From JBPCIX01 sp051005875 (GTDB taxonomy: Bacteria; Actinomycetota; CADDZG01; JAHWKV01), in contig JBPCIX010000013.1 in NCBI GenBank assembly GCA_051005875.1, positions 1 to 64,000 of the forward strand: a DNA stretch of 64,000 bases, written 5' to 3'. Position 1 is the stretch's first letter; the number at the start of each line of letters is the position of its first letter. The translations under genes and the position numbers were made by a program. Below the pieces are notes generated by a model that had not been told where the DNA came from, made no database searches, and worked only from the letters and a program-made list of their open reading frames with translations. Of the stretch, positions 38,438 to 46,699 are shown piece after piece.

Positions 38438-39558
38438 GCCGCGACGTTGATGCCCTTCCAACCTGGGCCGAAGTCGATCTAGGGGCAATAACGCGCAATG
38501 TGACTCGGCTGAAGAATCTGCTTACTCCCGCCACGCAACTCCTAACGGTCGTTAAGGCAGGCGGATACGGACACGGCGACACACAGGCCTCAGCCGCAGC
38601 CATCGCAGGCGGCGCGACGTGGCTCGGCGTGGCAAGGGTGCAAGAAGGCAGAGCCCTTCGTGACGCCGGCGTCGAATCGCCGATCCTGCTGTTGGCGGAA
38701 CCACCTTCGGCTTCGGTGGCGGAAGTGGTGGAACTGGATCTCACGCCCACTCTTTACAGCGAAGCCACGGCCGACGCATTCACCGCAGCGGTCCGAGGCC
38801 GCTCGGGCAAAGTTGGCGTGCACCTAAAAGTTGATACCGGGATGCATCGCTACGGTGTTCCTCCCGGCAGCGCCGCACATTTCTGGAACAGGATTGAGTC
38901 CAGCGGGTCTTTGGAGGTTCGGGGAATCTGGAGTCACTTCGCCGTCGCGGAAGACGTCTTGAATCCCTTCACAAAGCAGCAGTTTGAGCTGTTCATGGAC
39001 GTACTCGGCTCCCTTGGGTCCCGGATCGACGGAGTAATTCGCCATATCGCGAACTCAGCCGGAACAATCACTTTCCCCCAAGCCCACCTCGATATGGTGC
39101 GCTCGGGAATAGCCGCGTACGGGATTCACCCGTCGCCCGACTTGACCGAAGAAATAGAGCTTGACCCGGCGATGAGTCTGAAGTCCCGGATAGGCCTCAT
39201 AAAAAAGCTGCCCAAGGGCGAACCGATCTCCTACGGACAGCGTTACACAATGCCAAACGAGGGCTTCCTTGCAACAATCCCGTGCGGATACGCAGACGGG
39301 ATGCGCCGGGGGCTAACAAACAGGGGCGACGTCTTAATAAACGGCAAACGCTACCCAATCTGCGGGTCTATAACAATGGATCATTTCTTGGTAGATACGG
39401 GCACAGACGAGATGGCAATCGGAGACGAAGTAGTCATCTTGGGCTCACAAGGCAAAGAGCAAATATCGGCCCAAGAAATCGCAGACAACCTGGAAACGAT
39501 CCCCTACGAAATAGTCTGCGGAATCAGCTCTCGAGTCCCCAGGATTTACCGCGGGTGA
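38434..39558 (+). CDS. alr: Alanine racemase
   Basis: A 374-residue PLP enzyme that makes D-alanine for peptidoglycan. The PLP lysine is Lys41 in VVKAGGYGHGD (the usual motif is KADAYGHG). The second catalytic part lies in ISYGQRYTMPNEGFLATIPCGYADG. Normal length. TTG start overlapping nnr. Gene order nnr-alr-tsaE-tsaB-rimI-tsaD is common in Actinomycetota; here udg is inserted. Confidence 0.96.
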   Translation: MSRDVDALPTWAEVDLGAITRNVTRLKNLLTPATQLLTVVKAGGYGHGDTQASAAAIAGGATWLGVARVQEGRALRDAGVESPILLLAEPPSASVAEVVELDLTPTLYSEATADAFTAAVRGRSGKVGVHLKVDTGMHRYGVPPGSAAHFWNRIESSGSLEVRGIWSHFAVAEDVLNPFTKQQFELFMDVLGSLGSRIDGVIRHIANSAGTITFPQAHLDMVRSGIAAYGIHPSPDLTEEIELDPAMSLKSRIGLIKKLPKGEPISYGQRYTMPNEGFLATIPCGYADGMRRGLTNRGDVLINGKRYPICGSITMDHFLVDTGTDEMAIGDEVVILGSQGKEQISAQEIADNLETIPYEIVCGISSRVPRIYRG

Positions 39559-39569
39559 CGGGTGGGCGG

Positions 39570-39765
39570 GTGCCGAACCAGGGGGCGGGCCGCGTGCCGA
39601 ACCAGGGGGGGCGGGCCGCAGAACTCGCTGCCTGCCAGGGAACGATTTTGTGCCAACCCTATGCGCGGGTCCCCCAACTCTTCTTTTCTCAGCTCTCGTT
39701 GCCTTTTCGGGCTGGCCTGCAGCGAAACCTGCGGCCCACCCCTTTCTCCAGTTTGGCACGCGGCC
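39570..39765 (+). repeat. Large G-rich direct and inverted repeat between alr and the uracil-DNA glycosylase gene
   Basis: GTGCCGAACCAGGGGGCGGG followed by CCGC occurs twice in tandem (39570-39593 and 39594-39619, the second with two extra G). A rough complement (GCGGCCCACCCC, then CCAGTTTGGCACGCGGCC) lies at 39731-39765, so the region can fold into a long imperfect hairpin with a loop of about 110 bases. The 270-bp gap has no other gene. Confidence 0.65.
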
Positions 39766-39772
39766 TACCCCT

Positions 39773-39800
39773 TTGGCCGTGGTTCCGTTCCGGCTATAGC
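39773..39800 (+). promoter_or_regulatory. Weak promoter candidate for the uracil-DNA glycosylase gene
   Basis: TTGGCC (39773-39778) and TATAGC (39795-39800) are 16 bases apart and lie just after the inverted repeat and 28 bases before the proposed start codon. The match is moderate. Confidence 0.35.
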
Positions 39801-39828
39801 ATTGGGTAACTTTTTGGAGGCGATTTAA

Positions 39829-40464
39829 CTGGTCTGGAATTCACTTGAGGACGTTAGAAACGAGGCACTTGGCTGCGTTAAGTGTGGGCTGCACACGGGG
39901 CGGACTCAGGTTGTTTGGATTGATGGGAATGTTGATTCGGACCTTATGTTTATCGGCGAGGCGCCTGGGTTTCACGAAGACCGACAAGGGCGGCCGTTTG
40001 TAGGCGCTGCGGGCAAGCTGCTCGACCAGATGTTGGCGTCGATCGGACTCGATCGCACCCAGTGCACGATATGCAACGTTCTTAAGTGCCGGCCCCCCGG
40101 TAATCGAAATCCCTTACCCGTCGAGATCGAGACCTGCAACCCTTATTTGGAAGCTCAGATCAAATTCATCGACCCTCAGGTGATCGTCACCCTTGGGAAC
40201 TTCGCCACTCGATTTATGCTCAAAAGCCAGGTCCCCATCTCGAGAGTGAGAGGGCAGAAATTCAAGCATGGCCGGGCTACAGTGATTCCCACATTTCATC
40301 CCGCGGCAGTCCTTCATGGGGGCGGAGCGGCCAAATCGCCTGCCATGGTCGCCATAAGGGCCGACTTCGGTCTCATCAGCGAAACGCTCGAATCCACAAG
40401 AAGCGCCGGGCAACCGGTCTTGGGAAAAGCCGAAGCGCCGATTGAGCAGGCTTCGCTCTTCTAA
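39829..40464 (+). CDS. Type-4 uracil-DNA glycosylase (4Fe-4S), apparent CTG start
   Basis: This 211-residue enzyme removes uracil from DNA. The first ATG (39946) would remove two of the four iron-sulfur cysteines. The upstream frame reads ALGCVKCGLHTGRTQVVW, a conserved family segment, and stops at TAA 39826-39828. The only possible start is CTG 39829, which has GGAGG at 39816-39820 at proper spacing. The other two cysteines are in LKCRPPGNRNP and IETCNPYLE. The active-site GEAPGFHEDRQGRPFVG and the C-terminal PTFHPAAVLH are intact. Confidence 0.9.
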   Translation: MVWNSLEDVRNEALGCVKCGLHTGRTQVVWIDGNVDSDLMFIGEAPGFHEDRQGRPFVGAAGKLLDQMLASIGLDRTQCTICNVLKCRPPGNRNPLPVEIETCNPYLEAQIKFIDPQVIVTLGNFATRFMLKSQVPISRVRGQKFKHGRATVIPTFHPAAVLHGGGAAKSPAMVAIRADFGLISETLESTRSAGQPVLGKAEAPIEQASLF

Positions 40465-41030
40465 TGTCAAACCAAAAGCTGGTCGTCGAAACCCATTCAG
40501 CCGGCGAAACCGCTCGGCTCGGAACGGCGCTCAGCCCAGTCCTCATACCTGGTGACGTCATCGTACTTTCGGGAGATCTTGGCGCGGGAAAGACTACTTT
40601 TACCCAAGGGCTGGCGGTTGGCCTCGGCATCACCGAGAACGTAACAAGCCCAACATTCCTATTGATGAAGGAGTACTTCGGGGGCCGTTACCCTTTGATG
40701 CATATGGATATTTACCGGCTGGAGCGGATCCAGGAGGTCATCGACCTGGGCTATGACGAGTTTCTTGACCCCGCCGACATTGTTGTCGTCGAATGGGGAG
40801 ACATGGTGGAGCCACTATTGCCAAAAGACCACCTTCAAGTGATTTTGCGGCATATCGATGACAACTCTCGCACCGTTGAGTTGGTCCCCAAAGGCGCCGA
40901 CTGGCAGCCCCGGATGCAGACTGTCCGCATGCTTGTCAACGAGCTATTTTCCGCAGGCAGGAAGGCTGATCCCGGATACTTCGGTGACTTTGAGTTCGAA
41001 AACCTCTCCGGCCCCGAAGCCGCCAACTAG
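40464..41030 (+). CDS. tsaE: tRNA t6A biosynthesis ATPase TsaE
   Basis: A 188-residue ATPase needed with TsaB and TsaD for the t6A37 modification of ANN-decoding tRNAs. P-loop GDLGAGKTTFTQGLA, SPTFLLMKEY and HMDIYRLERIQEVIDLGYDE are characteristic. The C terminus is about 35 residues longer than average. One-base overlaps on both sides. Confidence 0.95.
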   Translation: MSNQKLVVETHSAGETARLGTALSPVLIPGDVIVLSGDLGAGKTTFTQGLAVGLGITENVTSPTFLLMKEYFGGRYPLMHMDIYRLERIQEVIDLGYDEFLDPADIVVVEWGDMVEPLLPKDHLQVILRHIDDNSRTVELVPKGADWQPRMQTVRMLVNELFSAGRKADPGYFGDFEFENLSGPEAAN

Positions 41031-41722
41031 TGCTGGTACTTGGGATTGAAACCTCGACCCCTTGGGCTTCCGTCACGATTGGATCTGAACAAGGCATTAT
41101 CGGATCCTGCCTGGTGTCCAGAGGTGCCTCGCACGGCGAATTCATCCTTCCCGCGATTGAGTTCTTGATGACCGAAACCAACATTGGATATAGGAATCTT
41201 TCCGCCGTGGCCATCGGGCTCGGACCTGGCCTATTTACCGGAATGAGAATTGGAATCGCGACGGGCAAAACGCTGGCTCAGGCCCTTTCGGTTCCAATAG
41301 TAGGCGTCGGATCCCTCGACTTGCTTGCCTTCGACGTGAGGTATTCGAGCAAGCTGATTTGCCCCGTTATAGACGCGAAGCGCAAGGAGGTTTTCTTTGC
41401 TTTTTACCGCCAGGTGCCGGGCGGAATAGCGCGAATCAGCAAGGAGTACATGGTTGGGTCCCCGGAAACGTTGGTGGCGGAGATTGAAAGCGCCGGAGAA
41501 GAGGTTCTTTTGGTCGGGAATGGGGCATTGCTATACCAAAACGAACTAATGGAGGCCGGCAGAGTGGAGTTTGGATCAATCGCAAATGCTTTCCCCGGCG
41601 CCACTTCATTGGTGGAGCTTGCCCTTCCCCGGCTGTTTCGAGAAGACTTCGACCGGCTGTTTGACCTGGAGCCGCTTTACATGCGGCGTACAGATGCCAA
41701 AATCAATTGGGACAGATTATGA
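41030..41722 (+). CDS. tsaB: tRNA t6A biosynthesis protein TsaB
   Basis: A 230-residue inactive homologue of TsaD that scaffolds the t6A complex. LGIETSTPWASVTIG, GRGASHGE-like SRGASHGEFILP and GLGPGLFTGMRIGIATGKTLAQAL match the family. GTG start. Overlaps rimI. Confidence 0.93.
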   Translation: MLVLGIETSTPWASVTIGSEQGIIGSCLVSRGASHGEFILPAIEFLMTETNIGYRNLSAVAIGLGPGLFTGMRIGIATGKTLAQALSVPIVGVGSLDLLAFDVRYSSKLICPVIDAKRKEVFFAFYRQVPGGIARISKEYMVGSPETLVAEIESAGEEVLLVGNGALLYQNELMEAGRVEFGSIANAFPGATSLVELALPRLFREDFDRLFDLEPLYMRRTDAKINWDRL

Positions 41723-42291
41723 GCGCTCTTGCCCACGCCCCTGATTTCGATGCGAATGACATCGAGCTTGTACCAATGCGTCGCCGGCACGTTCGGCCGG
41801 TCATGCGAATTGAATCTCAGGTTTACGAGCGGCCATGGAGCGCCGCCTTGTTCCTTCAGGAGATCGCTCGCAGAGGGGACCGCTTTTACGTTGTAGCCCG
41901 GTATGAGGCGGCCGTGGTCGGATACGGGGGCATCATGTCGTCGGGCCTTGAAGCCCACATAACCACCATAGCCGTCGACCCCGTTTATCACGGTCGCCAC
42001 ATCGGGATGAAACTCATGCTCTGCCTGATGGATGCCGCAATCGAGCGCGGCGGGCGAACCGTCTCGCTGGAAGTTCGTAAATCAAATGATTCCGCGCAAA
42101 ATATGTACGACATGTTTGGGTTCCAGCCGGTTGGTGTTCGCCGCGGCTACTACGTTGAGACTGGGGAGGATGCGATCGTGATGTGGGTCGACGGAGTTCA
42201 CACCTCGCGATATGCCGATCGACTGGACGACTTGCGGAGCCGCGTAGAAGGTGGGCGTCACGATCGCGAAAACGATGAGGACGACTCGTGA
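41719..42291 (+). CDS. rimI: Ribosomal protein S18 alanine N-acetyltransferase-type GNAT
   Basis: A 190-residue GNAT acetyltransferase. VPMRRRHVRPVMRIE and ERPWSAALFLQEI at the N terminus, the acetyl-CoA loop (VYHGRHIGMKLMLCLMD) and LEVRKSNDSAQNMYDMFGF are typical of RimI. ATG 41719 overlaps the tsaB stop as ATGA and is preferred to the TTG at 41707. Linked to tsaB and tsaD in many bacteria. Confidence 0.92.
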   Translation: MSALAHAPDFDANDIELVPMRRRHVRPVMRIESQVYERPWSAALFLQEIARRGDRFYVVARYEAAVVGYGGIMSSGLEAHITTIAVDPVYHGRHIGMKLMLCLMDAAIERGGRTVSLEVRKSNDSAQNMYDMFGFQPVGVRRGYYVETGEDAIVMWVDGVHTSRYADRLDDLRSRVEGGRHDRENDEDDS

Positions 42292-43382
42292 GCGCCACCG
42301 AGGCCACTATCCTGGAACTTCCAGAAGTTGAAGTAAAAACGTCGCCCCTGCTGGAAACAATCGAGCCAGACTCGGAGCCTAAACTCATTCTTGGAATCGA
42401 AACCTCTTGCGATGAGACTGCCGTCGCCATTGTTCGGGGCGACCGCGAGGTCCTGTCGAACGTCATCTCGTCGTCGGCGCCGCTTCACGAAAAATACGGC
42501 GGGATCGTTCCCGATATAGCCTCGAGAGCTCACGTTCAGGCGATCAACCCGGCAATTGAAGAGGCATTGAGCCAGGCCGACCTCACCTTGTGGGACCTTT
42601 CGGCAATTGCGGTAACAAGCGGTCCGGGACTTATCGGGTGCCTGGTAGTCGGGGTGGCGGCAGCCAAGTCGTTAGCGTCGGTTCTCGAGGTGCCGTTGAT
42701 CAGCGTGAACCATCTCGAGGCCCACATTTACGCTAACTTTCTCGAGAATCCAGACTTCGCTCCACCTGCCATCGGCCTGATCGTTTCAGGTGGCCACACT
42801 TTGCTTGTGAGGATGCACGACCACGGACTATACGAAATCATCGGACAAACCCTGGACGACGCGGCCGGCGAGGCATTCGACAAAATCTCTCGTTACCTTG
42901 GGTTGGGGTTTCCAGGTGGGCCGGCAATTGAGCAATCGGCCCTAAAAGGCGATCCCAACGCCATCAGGTTCCCAAGAGCAATGAGCGAGGACGGCTACAA
43001 CTTTTCGTTCTCCGGCCCGAAGACTGCGGTGTTGAGCTACATAAACAAGTTGAAGGCAGACGGCAAAACCCCGGATATTCCCGATCTATGCGCGTCATTC
43101 CAGGAAGCAATCGTCGAAGTGCAGGTAACGAAAACCATCCGGGCCGCGCGCAACTTCGGAATTAAAACGGTGTTCATTTCAGGAGGAGTAGCCGCCAACC
43201 GAAGATTGCGAGAACTACTCCAGGCTGAGTGCACGAAGATAGGCGCAACAATGTTCCACCCATCCCCCGTTTACTGCACAGACAACGCAGCAATGGTGGC
43301 CTGCTGCGGAGCCCATCGCTCTAAAAGAGGAATAAGAAGCGCAATGGACATAACAGCAGACCCAAACCTCCCCCTAGCCTAA
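42288..43382 (+). CDS. tsaD: tRNA N6-threonylcarbamoyladenosine synthase TsaD
   Basis: A 364-residue enzyme that transfers threonylcarbamoyl to A37. The core begins at about residue 34 (LILGIETSCDETAVA). Metal-binding ASRAHVQ and NHLEAHIYA, then SGGHTLL, FDKISRYLGLGFPGGP, SGGVAANRRLRELL and CTDNAAMVA are all present. The first 33 residues have no family counterpart. GTG start overlapping rimI. Confidence 0.97.
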   Translation: MSATEATILELPEVEVKTSPLLETIEPDSEPKLILGIETSCDETAVAIVRGDREVLSNVISSSAPLHEKYGGIVPDIASRAHVQAINPAIEEALSQADLTLWDLSAIAVTSGPGLIGCLVVGVAAAKSLASVLEVPLISVNHLEAHIYANFLENPDFAPPAIGLIVSGGHTLLVRMHDHGLYEIIGQTLDDAAGEAFDKISRYLGLGFPGGPAIEQSALKGDPNAIRFPRAMSEDGYNFSFSGPKTAVLSYINKLKADGKTPDIPDLCASFQEAIVEVQVTKTIRAARNFGIKTVFISGGVAANRRLRELLQAECTKIGATMFHPSPVYCTDNAAMVACCGAHRSKRGIRSAMDITADPNLPLA

Positions 43383-43408
43383 GCGCCGCCGATGGCTGGC
43401 GCGAAGAC

Positions 43409-43702
43409 CTACTTTTTGGAGGCGACTACCGCCAGAATGTCTCGCTCATTCAGAATCAGCAGTTCTTCGCCCTTTACTTTCACTTCCGTGCCGCCATACT
43501 TCGAGTAGAGGACGCGGTCGCCGTTCTTAACATCCATGGGCACGCGCTTGCCTTCGATGTACGCGCCGGGGCCAACTGCAAGAACGGTGCCTTCTTGAGG
43601 CTTTTCTTTGGCTGTGTCGGGAATTACCAGGCCTGACGGAAGGGCCTCTTCTCCATCTTCGGGCTTAACGAGTACCCGGTCTGCTAGTGGCTTAAGATCC
43701 AT
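43409..43702 (-). CDS. groES: Co-chaperonin GroES
   Basis: A 97-residue heptameric cap of GroEL. LKPLADRVLVKPEDGEE, the mobile loop SGLVIPDTAKEKPQEGTV and GDRVLYSKYGGTEVKV are typical. Good Shine-Dalgarno (GGAGG). No groEL follows; the next gene downstream (tsaD) is convergent. Expression is probably controlled by HrcA at the CIRCE element upstream. Confidence 0.98.
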   Translation of the reverse strand: MDLKPLADRVLVKPEDGEEALPSGLVIPDTAKEKPQEGTVLAVGPGAYIEGKRVPMDVKNGDRVLYSKYGGTEVKVKGEELLILNERDILAVVASKK

Positions 43703-43791
43703 TAAATTACCTCCATGTTTGTGAGCGAACCTCAGAGTCCAGAGATCCTCAGAAATTTCATCGGGCGGGTTGCCCGCCTTACCCTAAGAGA

Positions 43792-43818
43792 TTAGCACTC
43801 TCGGCTATTGAGTGCTAA
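43792..43818 (-). promoter_or_regulatory. CIRCE element (HrcA operator) of groES
   Basis: TTAGCACTC, a 9-base spacer, and GAGTGCTAA form the exact CIRCE consensus, 90 bases upstream of groES. On the minus strand a TAATCT that can serve as -10 overlaps the second half-site, so HrcA binding would block initiation. Confidence 0.93.
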
Positions 43819-43833
43819 CGAGGGGGGCTATGA

Positions 43834-43890
43834 AAGGAGGGGGGAGCTAGGGAAGGAAGGAGGGGGGAGCTAGGGAAGGAAGGAACGGGG
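43834..43890. repeat. G-rich 23-bp direct repeat between the M23 peptidase gene and groES
   Basis: AAGGAGGGGGGAGCTAGGG plus AAGG occurs twice with a period of 23 bases (from 43834 and 43857), followed by AAGGAACGGGGG. The second copy contains the stop codon of the peptidase gene. Several G-runs could form a quadruplex on the plus strand. Confidence 0.75.
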
Positions 43891-45006
43891 GTTTCGGGGG
43901 GCGCCGTTAACCCGTATTTCGAAATGCAGATGTGAGCCTGTGCAGCTACCCGAGCAGCCCACGTAGCCAATCACCTGACCCGCCGAGACGCTTCCCCCAC
44001 TTATTGCGCGGCGGCTTTGATGCGCATATAACGACGACACGCCTTGTCCATGGTCAACGATGGTGCAGTTTCCGTAGCCGCCGCCACACCCGACCGATGC
44101 AATCTGCCCCGCCTTGGTCGCCCTGATCGGATCCCCCGTGCTGCCATCGATATCCAAGCCAAGGTGGGCCCGGCCACGGCGGGGACCGAAGGGAGATGTG
44201 ACTGCCCCTCTGACGGGCCACACGAATCCAGATTTCGAAGCGCCGCCAACGTCGCCGCCGTCTTTCGTGCGCGACAACGTCTTACCCAAGACGCCGGTCA
44301 GCCGGCGGCTATCCTCCTCGAGTTGCTTCAAGTCCTCTTCCTCGACAAGTATCTCTTTGGATACGGATCGAAGAGCAAGGTCACGATCGGCGCGAACGCC
44401 TTGGGCGAGCTCGCGCTGGTCCTCGACCCACGTTTTCTGCGCATTTACGTCGGCCTTAATCTTGTTCAAATCGTCACGGCGCTCAGCCAGTTCGCTCTTT
44501 AGCCTCGCTGTGTCGATCATGGTCTTGCCGTCCATTTCTGAAGCAACCTGAAACCAGAATTGAAGACGCACAAATTCAACAAGCGATTGAGCGGAAAAAA
44601 TCCTGGAGATAGCCTGGGCCGGCCCCGCTTTATAAAGCCGTCGCGCACGTTCGTTCGAAGCCTGCGTGGCTCGCAGATATTGAGCCTCCAGGGTGGCAAT
44701 CTGGATCGAGGCGGTGCGAGTACCCGATTCAAGTTTTGAAAGATCGTGCTGCCCGCTTTCGATCTGCTTGTTCAACGAAGCGACCTGCTTATCGAGAGCA
44801 CCGACTTGGGATTTAATGACGGCCTGGCGCCCCTTAGCCTCGGCCAGCTTGCTACGAATCTGGTCGATCTTTTTCTTCGTCGTCTGAAGCCTTGCCGACT
44901 CCGGCTCGGTCGCAGCCTGGGTTATCCCAGGGATCTGCAATATAAGCAGCAGAGCCAAACCAGCCCCCACTAGGGACCTTTGTTGAATTGGGGGGCGAGG
45001 AAACAT
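43870..45006 (-). CDS. Secreted murein hydrolase activator-like protein: coiled coil plus M23 peptidase domain
   Basis: A 378-residue envelope protein. A signal peptide (SLVGAGLALLLILQIPGITQA) precedes a coiled coil of about 200 residues rich in Lys/Gln/Glu. The C-terminal M23 (LytM) domain has HLGLDID and HLHFEIRVNG, supplying the zinc ligands, plus GNCTIVDHGQG and SSLYAH, so it looks catalytically competent. The architecture resembles EnvC and the PcsB/RipC-type regulators of cell separation. Not linked to ftsEX here. Confidence 0.88.
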   Translation of the reverse strand: MFPRPPIQQRSLVGAGLALLLILQIPGITQAATEPESARLQTTKKKIDQIRSKLAEAKGRQAVIKSQVGALDKQVASLNKQIESGQHDLSKLESGTRTASIQIATLEAQYLRATQASNERARRLYKAGPAQAISRIFSAQSLVEFVRLQFWFQVASEMDGKTMIDTARLKSELAERRDDLNKIKADVNAQKTWVEDQRELAQGVRADRDLALRSVSKEILVEEEDLKQLEEDSRRLTGVLGKTLSRTKDGGDVGGASKSGFVWPVRGAVTSPFGPRRGRAHLGLDIDGSTGDPIRATKAGQIASVGCGGGYGNCTIVDHGQGVSSLYAHQSRRAISGGSVSAGQVIGYVGCSGSCTGSHLHFEIRVNGAPRNPRSFLP

Positions 45007-45101
45007 CCAGGTTGAGGGTAAGGGCTTTAGCGGACGCAGTCAAGTTCGACTGGGGCGCCTGCCCGGCCCCCTCAGGCGTTTCATCGTTTAGGGTAAGCCG
45101 A

Positions 45102-45470
45102 ATGATTATCACAACCGCCCACCGCTTTATAGGACTCACTTTGGCCGGAATTTTTCTGGTAATAGCCTTGTTCGGCTTGGTCTCCTGGATCAGCAACCGT
45201 GACCCGAATAAGTGGTTTTGGCGGTTGCTTGCAGCGGGGCAGGTTGGGCTTGTGGTCCAAATCCTTGCCGGCCTGCTGCTGTTGGTGACCAAAGGCAATC
45301 AACCCCCCTTGCATTATGTTTACGGCGCTTTTCCTGTGCTTGTACTCTTGTTCGCTCACCGGATATCGAAACGCCTCCAGGGGTTGGAATGGGCGGCTTT
45401 TGCAGTGGCCAGCTTCTTCATTTTTGGACTTCAGCTGCGCGGCATGATGACGGGATCAGGCGCAGGATAA
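45102..45470 (+). CDS. Small integral membrane protein, function unknown
   Basis: 122 residues with four hydrophobic segments (TLAGIFLVIALFGLVSWI, VGLVVQILAGLLLLV, VYGAFPVLVLLFAH, WAAFAVASFFIFGLQL). The longer frame from 44988 is rejected because its first 38 residues are polar, without a ribosome site, and overlap the divergent peptidase gene. Similar to small membrane proteins of Actinomycetota but no function can be given. Confidence 0.65.
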   Translation: MIITTAHRFIGLTLAGIFLVIALFGLVSWISNRDPNKWFWRLLAAGQVGLVVQILAGLLLLVTKGNQPPLHYVYGAFPVLVLLFAHRISKRLQGLEWAAFAVASFFIFGLQLRGMMTGSGAG

Positions 45471-45525
45471 GAAACGGCGCGGGTTCTGGCGGTAAAGTCG
45501 AATAGATCACCGGGAGGTTAAATAG

Positions 45526-46692
45526 TTGGAAGTCGGAATAGGGATTGGAAAGGCAGCCCGTAAGGCATACGGCTTTGACGACATCGCCATCGTGCCTTCC
45601 AGGCGAACGAGGGACCCCGACGACGTAGATATCTCTTGGGAAGTCGATGCCTACCGCTTCGACCTGCCGGTTCTTGCGGCCGCCATGGACGCGGTCGTAT
45701 CGCCGGCAACAGCCGGTCAGATAGGCGGCCTGGGGGGCCTGGCGGTGTTGAACCTTGAAGGCTTGCAAACACGCTATGCCGACCCAGATTCCGTTCTCGC
45801 AGAGATTGCAGAGTTGCCCGAGGACAAGGCCACGGCAAGGATGCAAGAGGTCTACAGCGAGCCCATTAAGCCAGAGCTGATCGGGCAGCGGATTCAGGAG
45901 ATAAAGGCCTTCGGAGTCACTGCCGCGGCAAGTCTCACGCCGCAAAAGGTCGAGGAATATTCGAAGATCGTCCTGGAGGCCGAGCTGGACATTTTTGTCA
46001 TCCAGGGCACCGTGGTCTCGGCGGAGCATGTATCCACCCAGCTGGAACCACTCAACCTAAAACGCTTCATCGCCAATTTTGATCTCCCTGTAATCGTCGG
46101 CGGCTCGGCTTCTTACCAGCCTGTTCTGCACTTGATGCGAACCGGGGCAATCGGAGTTCTCGTTGGAGTAGGCCCCGGCGCCGCTTGCACCTCGCGCCAG
46201 GTTCTCGGGATTGGAGTCCCACAGGCAACTGCTATTGCCGATGCTGCGGCGGCGCGGATGCGGCATCTCGATGAAACCGGCCGTTACGTTCACGTGATCG
46301 CCGACGGAGGAATGCGAACCGGCGGCGACATCGCCAAAGCAATCGTTTGCGGCGCCGACGCGGTGATGATCGGCTCTCCGTTGGCCCGCGCCCACGAAGC
46401 GCCGGGCCGCGGGTACCACTGGGGAATGGCGACCTTCCATGCGGCTTTACCTCGGGGCGTTAGGGTCGCTTCACAACCGCTGGGTACCTTGAAGGAGATC
46501 CTGCTTGGCCCGACCAGCGTCAACGATGGGACCGTGAATCTGTTTGGGGCCCTAAAGAATTCAATGGCAACCTGCGGCTATCAGTCGGTCAAGGACTTCC
46601 AAAAAGCCGAAGTCGTGATAGCCCCTTCGATCAAGACCGAAGGAAAGCACCTACAACAACAGCAAGGTCTCGGGCAAGGCAGCAGGGGTTAG
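45526..46692 (+). CDS. guaB3: GuaB3 family IMP dehydrogenase-related protein
   Basis: A 388-residue TIM-barrel protein of the IMPDH/GMP reductase superfamily. The catalytic cysteine loop reads GPGAACTSRQVLGIGVPQ. The CBS pair of true IMPDH is absent, as expected for GuaB3. FDDIAIVPSRRTRDPDDVD and PVLAAAMDAVVSP are typical. TTG start. In many Actinomycetota guaB3 is close to guaA; here an accessory island of about 4.7 kb separates the two. Confidence 0.93.
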   Translation: MEVGIGIGKAARKAYGFDDIAIVPSRRTRDPDDVDISWEVDAYRFDLPVLAAAMDAVVSPATAGQIGGLGGLAVLNLEGLQTRYADPDSVLAEIAELPEDKATARMQEVYSEPIKPELIGQRIQEIKAFGVTAAASLTPQKVEEYSKIVLEAELDIFVIQGTVVSAEHVSTQLEPLNLKRFIANFDLPVIVGGSASYQPVLHLMRTGAIGVLVGVGPGAACTSRQVLGIGVPQATAIADAAAARMRHLDETGRYVHVIADGGMRTGGDIAKAIVCGADAVMIGSPLARAHEAPGRGYHWGMATFHAALPRGVRVASQPLGTLKEILLGPTSVNDGTVNLFGALKNSMATCGYQSVKDFQKAEVVIAPSIKTEGKHLQQQQGLGQGSRG

Positions 46693-46699
46693 GGCACTT

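Noticed and set aside
39282..39809. 175-aa open frame covering the alr end and the alr-udg gap
   Set aside because: It overlaps alr in another frame and its sequence is produced by the G-rich repeats.
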